Part shown: positions 36,128-47,694 of the stretch, in pieces
How the letters are laid out: every line of letters starts with the position of its first letter
Numbering within the stretch: position 1 is the stretch's first letter
Assembly (NCBI GenBank): GCA_025738555.1
Contig: JAOVFP010000010.1
Location: 1,116,001 to 1,180,000 of the forward strand
Source of the DNA: Cyathus striatus
Lineage: Eukaryota; Basidiomycota; Agaricomycetes; Agaricales; Nidulariaceae
Direction: 5' to 3'
DNA length: 64,000 bases
The notes under the pieces: generated by a model
Databases searched by the model: none
Told to the model about the DNA's origin: nothing
Seen by the model: only the letters and a program-made list of their open reading frames with translations
Program-made: the position numbers and the translations under genes

Positions 36128-38109
36128 ATGGAGGGCTCCCAGGCTGTCTCACCAATGGGAGGTAAGTACTGTATTGATGATTTGCTCCCGTGCTTACACA
36201 TTTATAATAATATGTATAGACAACCCTGGTGAGAACATTAGCCTGCCAGCAACACCACAGCGTGCTCCTCCCTATCGTAGTGCCAATCATCTGCCCATAT
36301 CCTTGCCTTCAATTTTGTTGTTTGGATTTTTCACGGAGGGACAGGTTCCGAGGTTTTCTAGACAGGCTCAGAGCTCTCCACTGTCTCCCCTAGATGTCTA
36401 TCCGCCGCGTAGGCAACCCGCAAGAATCTCTGGGAAAGAAAATCTTCTGCCTATTCAAAATGCGCATCTAGCTGCTCAGCATGTCGCGAACCATTCATTT
36501 GGGCATGGTATGTACTTTATATTGATGTATTAATTGATCTAATACATATATAGGTGTAATTTCTCCTTCACCTGCACCATTCCCTGGTCATGTCCAACCC
36601 TTTGCATATTCTCGAGTTCAGCCCGGCTACAACTCTCCAATGCCTGCTAGAACACAGCATCACCCTCACCCTCTCCCATTTCCACAGCCGTTCCATGCCG
36701 CAGCACTGCCACAAAGTCCATCTGCTGCCATTGTTATCCCCTCTCCCGGTCTGCTCATGGGTCAAACTTCCCCCTCTGTCAACGATGAGTTGGCCCCACC
36801 TCCTCTCCCCACACCACCAGCCGCTCCCTCTGACAACCCTATGACAACTGGCAAAAAGGGTCAACGAAAAGCTGTAGCTCGTATGACAGCGGAGCCACGC
36901 AGTACTGCAACAGAGCCACACGATACCACAGCAACAAAGCGTGCGCCGCGTGCCAAGCCTACTGGTGCTGGGAGCAAGAGTGGTCCAAGAAATCGGCGAG
37001 TAGCAGGCGCATCCAATGATGAGATCATGAAGCTCGGGGATGACGCTCAGCAGGCTGCATCTCTACCCAAGCCGCAGTCACGGAGAGCTTCAAAGGAGGG
37101 GTCGGAGGAGGGGTCGAAGAAGGGGTTGAAGAAGGGGTTGAAGAAGAAGTCGAACAAAGCAGGGAAGGAAGACATGGTAGCTTTGAAGGAGGAGGCGGAT
37201 TGGTCTGAGAGTGAGAATGAGGGGGATGATGCTGGTGGAGACAGCAGTACCGGTTCCTATGATAGTGACAAGGTGAATGTGCGGCTAACAGAGGAGGACA
37301 AGCTCAAGATCGTCAAGTTTATTACCACCCCGGAACATTGGGCGAGGTTTAAATTGAACAAGAGGTCAGTTTTCATAAAGGTACGCAGCCACTTCTACCA
37401 TATAAAGTTCAATGCTCATATCAACATGGCAGATAGCAAGCTGTATCGTTCCTGGCAAGGAGATGAAGATTATCAAGAATTACTGGTCCCTGAACGTGTT
37501 ACCAAAGTACAAGGCTGTACGAGAGTGGGAGAAGCACACGGGTGGTGGGGACGGAGACAATGACGACAATGACCATAAAAAAATGGTATTTGGTTATTCG
37601 AAGCGGGTTTTGAAGCAGTTCAAGGAGTTGGAGATTTATACATTGATTGATACTGTGTATGTATTCTTCCTCTCTATTTACTGCGGCACTGATATATCTT
37701 GAGCAGTGCATGTGATGATGACGATGTTGAACGTCACAGGGACTACAACTCCGTCAATCCCCTTTCAGATGATGAAGATGATCGCGCACTGAAACGTCTC
37801 AAACGTTCCCCCGGCATCGAGCATTCCTCAAGTAGCAAGTCAGTTGTCAATCATGACCACTTACTTTCCAAGGCTGTCAAGGTGATCAAGAAGAAGGCTC
37901 AGAGCTCTGCAACTATAGCACGTGAAACCTTGGAGCTAGCCCGGAAGCGTGATCAACGTGAAGAAGAAGAACGTCAAGAGCAGCGAAAGGTGGTGGATTT
38001 GGAATTGCGTAACAAGACATTGGAGGTAGTAATGCAGATGCTGGCTCACGAGGATGAGAGTATGAGGAAAATGGGTAAAGAGATGATGGATGATTTATAT
38101 TGCAAGTAA
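36128..38109 (+). CDS. Myb/SANT-like DNA-binding protein of a PIF/Harbinger element
   Basis: Five exons (36128-36161, 36220-36507, 36554-37380, 37433-37656, 37707-38109) join in frame to give 591 aa. Order: a Pro/Ser-rich N-terminus (about 1-250), a basic Lys-rich segment with KKGLKKGLKKKSNK (about 290-340), then an acidic stretch. A Myb/SANT-like three-helix domain follows at about 355-430 (EEDKLKIVKFITTPEHWARF, FIK/IASCIVPGKEMKIIKNYW, LPKYKAVREWEKHTGGG). The C-terminus is a long coiled coil (ARKRDQREEEERQEQRKVVD). PIF/Harbinger transposons encode a Myb-like protein alongside the transposase, needed for DNA binding and nuclear import. The convergent transposase at 42205 makes that reading likely. 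Unlike the transposase, this frame is intact. Confidence 0.75.
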
Positions 38110-38419
38110 AGGTGTACATAGTAATGTATTTACATACTGCTTTATACTACTTTTACTGCCGTGTTAGAAAGAGTTGAAGTAAGTTTTTGTGTCGCAGTAG
38201 CCCTTGTCGGTACAGTTCTGTGGCATTGATATTGATATTAGTAACCATATCTGCTGGTGCCCTACCAGAGTAGTGTCAGCAAATATTTTCATATTAACTC
38301 CTGGCTATATGATCATGCATTCTTATAAGCATGGAGTTTTATGATCACCTCTAAATTATATAGTGTTCTATACTATTAGTGATTGTAATAGTGATCATAA
38401 ATGATCATTTAGGGATATA

Positions 38420-38860
38420 GGTGGCGTATTGGGGTGAATACTAGTACTGATGGGTTTCTATGGACTATTACTTGTTCTAATGGATTTGTAAATGATCATA
38501 AGTGATCATTAGGTGGTGCAGGTGGCATAATGGGATATTAGTGGTACTAATAGATTTGTAAGTGATCATAAGTGATCATTAGGTGATCTAGGTGGTGTAA
38601 TGGGTTATTAGTGATACTAATAGATTTGTAAGTGATCATATGTGATCATTAGGTGATCTAGGTGGCATAATGAATTACTAGTGGTACTAATGGATTTGTA
38701 AGTGATCATAAGTGATCATTAGGTGATCTAGGTGGTGTAATGGGTTAATAGTGATACTAATAGATTCATAAGTGATCATATGTGATCATTAGGTGATCTA
38801 GATGGTGTAATGGATTATTAGTGGTACTAATGGATTCATAAGTGATCATAAGTGATCATA
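38420..38860. repeat. GTGATCAT tandem units, left arm
   Basis: Units of about 65-70 bp containing aagtgatcataagtgatcat and aggtgatctaggtggtgtaa repeat about six times. The core tgatca is self-complementary. Confidence 0.8.
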
Positions 38861-39650
38861 TATGTCACATGCATTGTGTATGTCACAGATGTCACGTTTG
38901 TTATGGATGTCACACGCGTCACACGTGTCACAGATGTCACATATATCGCATTTGTCACACTTTCACAGATGTTACAAATGTCACACCTTCGCATATGTCA
39001 CACTTTCGCATATGTTACGCATTCACACATGTCACACTTTCACATATGTCACAAATGTTACACTTTCGCATATGTCACGCGTCACAGGTGTCACATATGT
39101 CACATATATCGCATTTGTCACACTTTTACAGATGTCACATTTGTTATGGATGTCACATGTGTCACACTTTCACAGATGTTACAAATGTCACACCTTCGCA
39201 TATGTCACACCTTCGCATATGTCACACTTTCGCATATATCACGCATTCACATGTGTCACACTTTTACATATATCACAAATATTACACTTTCGCATATGTC
39301 ACACTTTCGCATATGTCACACTTTTGCATATGTCACACTGTCACATGTGTCACGCTTTCGCATATGTCACGCATTCACACGTGTCACACTTTCACATATG
39401 TCACATATGTCACACTTTCGCATATGTCACACTTCTGCATACATCACACTTTCGCATATGTTACACTTTCGCATATGTCACACTTTCACAAATGTCACAC
39501 TTCTGCATATGTTACAAATGTCACACTTTTACATATGTTGCATATATATCACACTTGTCACACTATATAACACTATGTCATACTTTTACATATGCTACAC
39601 TTGTCACATTTGTCACACTCTTACATATGTCACCCCCATCACATTTACTT
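38861..39650. repeat. TGTCACA satellite, left arm
   Basis: A 9/18-bp tandem repeat based on cactttcgcatatgtca. Because the units lack stop codons in this orientation, three overlapping frames stay open for 240-380 codons (His/Thr/Ser/Val-rich). These are composition artefacts, not genes. Confidence 0.85.
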
Positions 39651-40889
39651 GTATGACACTCCTATTATATAGTTACATATGTCACATTTCCAAATTCATG
39701 TTACACCACACCTGTTACAACCATTATACTTATCACATGTCATACATCTCTTATATGTCAATATTACACCTGTTAGATTCTTACATCTGTCACACTTTGT
39801 TCACTACCAGGCTTGTCACTGACAGGAGTGCTCCAATATTATACACCCCCATAACTCAGTCAAGGCTGTCAATCTTGCCAATCAAACACATACATGTCAT
39901 ATATCCCAACACATCACATTTATTCACATTTTATTCACAGGTCACACATCTCTCATTTGTAATACTGTACAATTCTGTAACAATGAAGATTGAACAGTAG
40001 TGAGTACTGCTAAGAAGGACACAAGAAATCATATACCCCAATGATCAGTCAAGAAATAAATATCTGATTGGCTAATGGAAAGTGTAACAAAAATATAAGT
40101 GATGTGATAATAGAAGCAATAACTGAATGGAAGATATAGATAAGGCAACATAACCAGACCAGGTTACTGAACATGCTTAAGGTTGGTTAGACAAAATTAG
40201 AATCTAAGTACAGTTATATCTACTATAGAATCTGATAGACTAATTAAAACATAATATTGTGATTGCCAGAAAGTAGTATTGATATAATGTGATTTTTGCC
40301 TAGTGCTATGAATGTTGAATTCAACCAAACACAGGTAAATAGTTGAAGAAATATGATTCTCTTAAAGTAGTCTAGTGTCTTTGTCATATAACTTGTAATG
40401 CACATAAATCACTAGATGAGCACCTTTCATGTAACCTTCTCATGTGACATGTATGATATGTGTTGCAGCAGATGGTTGCAATGCAATGTTGAGAGAATGA
40501 TAAGCTGGTAGAGGCAAAAAGCTGTCAAGGGTTTCAAGAATGGTAGGAGAGTCTGTGACTGTGGTGTAATTTTACTTTTTGACAGGGAGAATACCTTGAC
40601 AAATCAAGATGATACTTGGTAAAATTCAAATTGGTTAATATCACACAGAGTCAAATGTAACCACATGTTAGGTGTCACTATTATTCAACCATGTTTCACT
40701 TTTAGTCCTTATATTTGACTTACATTTGACTCTGTGTGAGATATATCCAATTTTGCTTTTTACCAAGGGTGTCATGAGAATGAAGTGTGATATGTGTGAC
40801 AGATGTGAGAATGTAACAGGTGTAATATTGACACATAAGGGGTGTATGACATGTGATGAGTATGACGGTTGTAATAGATATGGTGTGAC

Positions 40890-41620
40890 ATATGTGACTA
40901 CATGACAGGAGTGTCATACAAAGCAAATATGACAAGTGTAACAAGTGCAATATATGTGACATATGGGAAAGTGTGACATATGCGAACGTGTGACACCTGT
41001 GATATCTGTGAAAGTGTAACATTTGTGACATTTGTGACATATGCGGAAGTGTGACATATGTGAAAGTGTGACATTTGTGACATTTGTGACATTTGTGACA
41101 TTTGTGAATGCGTGACATATGCGAAAGTGTGACATATGCGAAAGTGTGACATATGCGAAAGTGTAACATTTGTGATATATGTGAAAGTGTGACACATGTG
41201 AATGCGTGACATATGCGAAAGTGTGACATATGCGAAGGTGTGACATATGCGAAGGTGTGACATTTGTAACATCTGTGAAAGTGTGACACATGTGACATCC
41301 ATAACAAATGTGACATCTGTAAAAGTGTGACAAATGCGATATATGTGACATATGTGACACCTGTAACGCGTGACATATGCGAAAGTGTAACATTTGTGAC
41401 ATATGTGAAAGTGTGACACATGTGAATGCGTAACATATGCGAAAGTGTGACACATGTGACATATGTGAAAGTGTGACATATGCGAATGTGTGACATTTGT
41501 GACATCTGTGAAAGTGTGACACATGTGACATCCATAACAAATGTGACATCTGTGACACGTGTGACGCGTGTAACATCCATAACAAATGTGACATCTGTGA
41601 CATACACAATGTATGTGACA
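40890..41620. repeat. TGTCACA satellite, right arm (inverted)
   Basis: Reverse complement of the left-arm satellite, with tgacatatgcgaaagtg units. The same open-frame artefact appears on the minus strand. Confidence 0.85.
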
Positions 41621-42204
41621 TATATGATCACTTATGATCACTTATGAATCCATTAGTACCACTAATAATCCATTACACCATCTAGATCACCTAATGATCA
41701 CATATGATCACTTATGAATCTATTAGTATCACTATTAACCCATTACACCACCTAGATCACCTAATGATCACTTATGATCACTTACAAATCCATTAGTACC
41801 ACTAGTAATTCATTATGCCACCTAGATCACCTAATGATCACATATGATCACTTACAAATCTATTAGTATCACTAATAACCTATTACACCACTTAGATCAC
41901 CTAATGATCACTTATGATCACTTACAAATCTATTAGTACCACTAATATCCCATTACGCCACCTGCACCACCTAATGATCACTTATGATCATTTACAAGTC
42001 CATTAGAACAAGTAATAGTTCATAGAAACCCATCAGTACTATTATTCACCCCAATACGCCACCTATATCCCTAAATGATCATTTATGATCACTATTACAA
42101 TCACTAATAGTATAGAACACTATATAATTTAGAGGTGATCATAAAACTCCATGCTTATAAGAACGCATGATCATATAGCCAGGAGTTAATATGAAAATAG
42201 TTTG

Positions 42205-43551
42205 CTAACACTTATGCCTACCAATCACACCCTCAACGTCGTCATCCTCTCTACCATTGAAGCCAGCTATTGCTGTGGGGTCATCTGCAAAACCTTCTAA
42301 GATGTTGTGGAGTATCAATAGTGCTTCGATTTTTTGGTGTATAACATCAAGATCTCGTCCTGGAACAGACTGAAGAATAGGAAAGCGCCCTTTAAGGCGA
42401 CCAAATGCATGCTCTACAGAAATTCGAATTGACGATAGTGCTTGATTCCATTGTTTGCATCTATTCGCTTCAGCTGGATTATTTGTGAGATCATAATCGC
42501 TGAATGGACGAATTGAAAATGGGGTAAGTGGGTAACCTGTATGTTGTAAGTTCAAAGTAGGCTGTAAATGTTACGATATACACTTACCTTTATCCACAAG
42601 AATGTATTCATGAGGCCTGAAATAGTTATTTCAGTTACGCCATAAATCTGAATTCTTGAATACACGACTGTCTTGAACAGAACCAGGCCAGCCAATTTCA
42701 TAAGAAGTAAATTGGGCATGATTGTTAACTGTAGCTTGGATATTTAACTTTATGATATGAGTCTTGAGCAGATTACAAGATAATATGAGCATGCTTACTG
42801 CATAAAACTTTTTATGACACCAATATGCAAATGGATTTCGCTTTGGCTTATCTTGCAGATGGATATAACTCCCATCTCCTGACCCAAGTTGTCCAGGAAA
42901 TGATGCGCTGCGCTCATCCATTGTTGCAGCTTCAGCATCACGCTCAGCAGGTGTGGGCCAATGAAGGAACTGTGGACGTAGCCTGCGGATAGCCTTAGTG
43001 ACACGCAAAGAGTATATATACACTGAACCTTCTGCAATAGCCATAACGGTAGTGGCTTTTATGGTGGTTTCATCTCCAACACAACAGAGAAATGTCGCAA
43101 GTTGATGTTCCACAGGATGTTGAGGTCGACCTTGCGTACTAGCAAAGACAATATCGTCTTTAATTAGGTCAACCATCTTCCAAAATGAAGCACGATCCAT
43201 GCTAACTGTTATTTCAGCATACTGATATCAAACATCTATGACTACATACCGCAGCCATGACTTAAATGACATATCTGAGAACCTGGTCATGAGAAGCTCA
43301 AAGAATTGGGTAGCTTTCTCTTGGTTATATGGGCCACGCCTTCCATATCTTCCAGACTTCAGTGTTTGAAGGTATCTTTCTTCATTCAGAGCAATCTCTG
43401 CAATCCCCAATGCAGCAAGCTCATCATCCTCATCATCTGCATCTGCAAGGAGTAAGATTACAAGCGTCCTGAGGTCCTCATATGCTTTCTTGCGCGCCTT
43501 ATATCGTTCTGTGTGAGAAGGAGTGTGGTTCCTGTCGCTCTGTCTTGCCAT
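42205..43551 (-). pseudogene. PIF/Harbinger DDE transposase with one in-frame stop
   Basis: Exons 43551-43250, 43201-42799, 42747-42588 and 42536-42205 join in frame over 399 codons. An N-terminal helical region (RYGRRGPYNQEKATQFFELL) precedes the catalytic domain. The first Asp is in GQLGSGDGSYIHLQDK, the second Asp in GWPGSVQDSRVFKNS and the Glu in SIRISVEHAFGRLKGRFPIL, the normal DDE order. Around 42631-42633 a TGA interrupts DLWRN / NNYFRPHEYILVDK, and the frame is otherwise continuous across it. One nonsense change thus separates the second Asp from the Glu. It could be an annotation-defeating recent mutation or a sequencing error; an intron there would be too short. Confidence 0.85.
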
Positions 43552-43559
43552 CTATGAGT

Positions 43560-44180
43560 GATAGTGAAAAGAATGTCATTACAAATGTCGTCGCGAAGCG
43601 TCGCGGTCAACATCATCTCGCTAACAGATTATAGGGACCTAAGCTACGGCTGGCTATGGTTGGCTTTGAATTAAAACTCAGCAACTCAGCTGGTATTATA
43701 TCAGCAACTTGGCATCAATCTAACCATGTGGACCACATATCGCTTACTATTTTGCTTCCGTTCTTGAAGTTTTAACAGCAGGTTTGGGACTTATTGAGTT
43801 CCGCTAGTGAGATACATCGGTTGACGACATATCCTTAGGCACAGTTAAGTAGATCCACAGAGACGATCAGCTTGGCTATCTCAATCTATCTAGATCTATG
43901 ATAGTTTAGCGGGTTGCTATACAGGTCTATCAAACGGGGACTTGTCTAGCCGACTACACGTGCTATACAGTCTATGTAATACTACATTACCTTGCCGTTT
44001 TTTCCTGATGCGGCCCAACCCCGCCTGCTCGAATGCGTACTTCTGGATCATCATTTTTAATGTAAATATTAACATATCAATGTTGTCGTTGTGTCAGCTA
44101 ACGTAATGACGAATCATCTTCGTTATATTCAATAAATCAAATGAATGCAATGAATTGACTGAATTATCTCTTCAGCTGAA
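43560..44180. other. Intergenic
   Basis: No gene is seen. The right end of the transposon probably lies here. gtcgcgaagcgtcgcggtca (43600-43619) contains a small dyad. Confidence 0.35.
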
Positions 44181-44183
44181 GGG

Positions 44184-44190
44184 TTTAAAT
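44184..44190 (+). promoter_or_regulatory. Possible TATA-like box of SKP1
   Basis: tttaaat about 120 bases upstream of the SKP1 ATG. Confidence 0.3.
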
Positions 44191-44305
44191 AGCGCGCTGC
44201 TACGCACTCCTATCATCGTCGCACTCTTACCTTTTGACTCTCACATCCTCGATCCTGTCCAACTTTAGTCTCACTCACATACACACATACTACTACACGA
44301 ACACA

Positions 44306-45088
44306 ATGGTTCTCCTCGTCTCATCCGACAACATGGAATTTAACATCGATAAGGACGTCATCTGTCGAAGTGTCATGATTAGGAACATGATTGAGGGTAA
44401 ATCATTTCTCTCAATCCGCACTGTCTATCATTCGTACTAACAACACCCTTCGCAGACCTCGGTGAGTCCGACGTCCAAGCGATTCCCCTTCCCAATGTCA
44501 CAGGGTCCGTGTTCAAAAAGGTAACGTTCAATTCAACCGCTATTTCAATTATCGCTAATTGATTTGGTAGGTCCTCGAGTACTGCGAGTATCATCGCAAT
44601 GAGCCGTTCCCTTCGGACGAGGATCAGCAGCAGGATTACCACAACGGCACCAGGCGCACGACTGATCTATCAGAGTGGGATCATAAATTCTACACTCTCG
44701 ACCAAGAAATGTTGTTCGATGTCATCATCGCTGCGAATTACCTCGACATAAAACAGCTTCTGTGAGTTTATATTTCTCTCTATGGCAAGATTTCTCGTTA
44801 TTGACGTGTTTTATATAACAGTGATGGTGGCTGCAAGACGGTTGCAAACATGATCAAGGGAAAGTCACCAGAAGAAATTAGGAAGCTGTTTAACATCGTT
44901 AACGATTTCACGCCTGAGGAAGAGGTATGTTGCTCTCATGTTTCTCAGGGAAACAGTTATTGACTTTGTCTTTTCGTACTGTTCAGGAACAAATCAAGAA
45001 AGAAAATGTAAGTACACAATATATACATGTGATTTAAAATGTGATTCTAACCTTTGATTGTTTTTAGGAATGGGCTGAGGATCGTTGA
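44306..45088 (+). CDS. SKP1: SKP1, SCF ubiquitin-ligase adaptor
   Basis: Six exons (44306-44396, 44456-44520, 44571-44761, 44822-44924, 44987-45007, 45068-45088) give 163 aa, the usual SKP1 length. SKP1 links cullin-1 to F-box proteins in SCF E3 ligases. The BTB/POZ-fold half reads [56 protein letters not shown] and [10 protein letters not shown]. After [20 protein letters not shown] comes the F-box-binding half: [20 protein letters not shown] and [20 protein letters not shown]. It ends DFTPEEEEQIKKENEWAEDR, and the last two exons are only 21 nt each. All key blocks are conserved, although the linker HNGTRRTT differs from typical sequences. Confidence 0.95.
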
Positions 45089-45361
45089 CTCCAAACGAAA
45101 CACTCAAGCAATAAAATACGATGTAGTAGTTCAAATTTGTATTATATATCTAAGGAAGAGGTAGTCGTCTCGAGTGTGATGCCTATCCAAATAAATGTTA
45201 TGAATTCGTGAAATTGACTAGGCTATTTGTCGCAGACGGTCACAGTAATCTCTATTATGAGTGGGAATATATATAACCTTTGCACTAATACCTCTAGAGT
45301 TGATTCCAGAAACGGTCCAGGCCTAAAGCAATCATAACAAGTGTCCTCTGTGAAGTCCAAA

Positions 45362-45526
45362 ATGGTTATTCTCGTCTCATCTGAAAACGAACAATTTACC
45401 GCCGATAAAGATGTCGTAAATCGTGGTGTGGACGACAACCAACCTAGTTTTCTCGAAGATATAACGTCAGATATTCTAAGAAAGGTACGCGATGGCGAGG
45501 GCGGTATAGACTTTGTGGACGGATGA
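45362..45526 (+). pseudogene. Truncated SKP1-like copy
   Basis: MVILVSSENEQFTADKDVVN followed by DDNQPSFLEDITSDILRK, equivalent to the first two exons of SKP1 joined without the intron and with about 12 residues missing. It ends at an AAG|gtacgc donor. No later SKP1 exon follows; the downstream 300 bp are G-rich and non-coding. A TATA-like tatatataac lies about 95 bp upstream. The copy lacks the F-box-binding half, like the copy at 11650-12019. Confidence 0.75.
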
Positions 45527-45956
45527 GGGTGGTGGCAGCTGCAAGACGGCAGTAGCCCCGTTGTGCTGGGACGAGAGGGACAGGTAAGGGGTGGTTGACT
45601 GGCGCGAGGAAGGGGAACACAGACAATTGTCTTACGTAGTCACTAGTGCCGGGAGGAGGTGGTGGTTGAAGGCGTTAGCGCGCATTGGCGAAACATGTAC
45701 GATGCCATTGGAAACATTATGATGGGACGACGCCGATTTTGGCAACTGGATAGGCGTAGTCGTTGTCATGACGCAGGTGAAGAAGATAGAGGAAGAGAGG
45801 GGAAGCTGGAAGATGTTGCGCTGAGGTCGTTCTAGCTAATGAATTATGGGTCGGCGTCGTTTCAAGGCAGGGTAAGAGAGGAGCCGATTTGACGTGGCGA
45901 CGACGACGTATTTACCAGCGCGATGAGAGGGTGAGGCAACATACTTTCGAACATCG

Positions 45957-46446
45957 ATGTCCTCTCTCCCTCTGCCAGTCGAACTCGTTTCCGAGATCGC
46001 TAGCTATTCCACTACGAGCACATTAGCCTCCGAGCTTTCAGGTGTATCAAAGGCGGTTTACACCGAAATAGTGCCACTCTTGTACACGTCCATTTCCCGG
46101 TTCCATGCACAACACATATAGCAATGACCCACTCAATTGCATCGAAGTTCTCAACAACGACACTATCAAAAGCAATATGGTGCAGTACTTTGAATTAAAA
46201 GCTGGCTCTGTATACGCAGAGTGCCAGCTCTCACACGAGGGCATTCACGATGGAAAGGAATTCAACCAAGAATTGGAAGACTATTTGGCTCTTTTAGCTC
46301 AAGTTCTCCCGAAAATGACGAATCTAACAGATTTACGACTGATATTTTCGTGTAAAATATGGCGCTGGTCCTCCCTGCATTGCTACGGTATCAGAGGGCA
46401 GAGGGGAGCCTTAGACTGTTGTATGTCGTGGAACTTGAAGTTGTAG
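45957..46446 (+). pseudogene. F-box-like protein gene with broken frame
   Basis: From the ATG at 45957 the frame reads SLPLPVELVSEIASYSTTST then VSKAVYTEIVPLLYTSIS, a typical basidiomycete F-box-like opening, and stops at 46119-46121. The homology-like text continues in another frame, NDPLNCIEVLNNDTIKSNMV and YLALLAQVLPKMTNLTDLRL, to 46446. A 41-nt intron (gtacac..tag) could restore the frame but would remove the conserved LLYTSIS, so a frameshift is more likely. It is located next to SKP1, its functional partner class. Confidence 0.6.
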
Positions 46447-46729
46447 TGACAAAATAAATATAAGCGCGAAAACAAGCTGTTAGATTTGAAGGAGTAAGTC
46501 GGGATATTGCTAGGGATGTCTGCTCTTGCAATGTTTGTTAGGCTACTCTGTTACACCTTCTCCATGAGAGAGTCTACGTTCTGGTTCAACTTAAATATTA
46601 CTGCTCGTACGGGAGGACAAAGAGATCGGGAATCTTGGGATGAGACTGAAAGAGCCAGTCCGACGTCGAGTCGACGGAAATCACAACGGAAACCATACCC
46701 TCAAGCAAACCACAAGTCGGATAATCGTT

Positions 46730-47520
46730 GGCGTGGCGGTTTTTATTGTTGCTATTAAAGCGGTATACTTACGCTGAGCGGTATCATGAGACCGCTGAAT
46801 CTCTTGCTAACGAATGCTCGTGTTCCTGTCGCCCTCTTCAACTGACTTTCGCTTTCCTTCGTGTTTCTGGCTACTCTTGATTAAAATTCAGTCGCAATAC
46901 TGACTGTCCACTGTGCCATTCTTTATATTATCTAGTAACCGAATATGTCATGTCAAATCACGGGGTGTTTCCCAGCTTTCTGCAACGCAGAATAAATACA
47001 TAAATTTCCATGCCTTCCGGTCACTGAGTACTACCTGAACTGTGAACCACGTTGTACTAAGTACTTAGTAGCAGTGTAATCCTCGCATCTGCTTATGTGC
47101 TGTTTATAGATTGTTGTGAACTAGTCACTTAAGAAGCACCAATACCATGCGCTCGACAAGTACCGCCCAACTGCGCTCGGAGCCTCGAGTGCTCGTTATG
47201 ATCACGCCCTCGTCGAAGATCGGATTCGGCATCTATAATTAGATACATACCAGCGCCACATTGCTGTACTACACTAACTACTTTCTGATTTCATGAATCT
47301 CTTCGAGCAATCCATTCGAGAGCCTACCAAGCTTTCACCTACTAAGTTTACAGATCGCCATAAATGTGATTGAAACCTCGCTCACTAATTTCTTTGGCGT
47401 GGTATTAAATCGCCTCTAGTCTTTCGTCCTCTTTCCCTGCCTTCCTGCTATCTCGTCCAACCTAACTACTCCTGAGTCCTAACTAGAGTCTGATAGAAAT
47501 CAGCATCTTGGCTTCATTTG
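46730..47520. repeat. Inverted duplicate of 59780-60650
   Basis: Matching blocks read in opposite orientation, in the same order: gttgctattaaagcggtata (reverse complement of about 60636-60655), aaattcagtcgcaatactga, agatacataccagcgccaca (about 47251-47270), and gatagaaatcagcatcttgg (about 47492-47511). The copies have diverged with many indels. A possible membrane-helix frame (VGVAVFIVAIKAVYLR on plus; VGVAVVTVAIQAVYF at the other copy) may be the end of a duplicated gene. Confidence 0.65.
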
Positions 47521-47694
47521 ATATGCGACATCAGCATAATGATGTGCGATATGAACTTTCCATGCTTCATCAGATATGATTACGTACACACTTAGAACCT
47601 ACTTATACCACTCCTCAATGGTCTCGTAAGCCCTTGGGGCAGTAACTTTCCGAGCGAAGACTAAGATCACACCATCCTTCCCGGCTCTTATAAT

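Larger units (their letters stand above)
38271..42216. repeat. Giant inverted repeat between the two transposon genes
   Basis: The left arm, about 38271-39806, and the right arm, about 40780-42216, are reverse complements with small indels. The outermost 350 bases, for example tcctggctatatgatcatgc versus its complement near 42165-42186, are nearly identical. The spacer of about 1 kb (39807-40779) is not symmetrical. Each arm has an outer block of gtgatcataagtgatcatta units (38420-38860; 41620-42060) and an inner block of TGTCACA repeats. The outer boundaries coincide with the 3' ends of the two convergent genes; the transposase stop lies just inside the right arm. Confidence 0.85.
36128..43551. 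mobile_element. PIF/Harbinger-type DNA transposon (minimal extent)
   Basis: A Myb/SANT-like gene and a convergent DDE transposase flank a giant palindrome. This is the two-gene content expected of PIF/Harbinger elements. Coordinates are only the outer gene ends; the terminal inverted repeats and the 3-bp target duplication typical of this superfamily were not found by eye. Confidence 0.65.

Noticed and set aside
38842..40000. Long plus-strand frames of 242-382 aa, His/Thr/Ser-rich, resembling Cys/His repeat proteins
   Set aside because: They are open in three frames at once because the underlying 18-bp repeat has no stop codon; the mirrored arm gives the same on the other strand.
40720..41641. 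Minus-strand frames of 235-303 aa
   Set aside because: Same repeat artefact as in the left arm.
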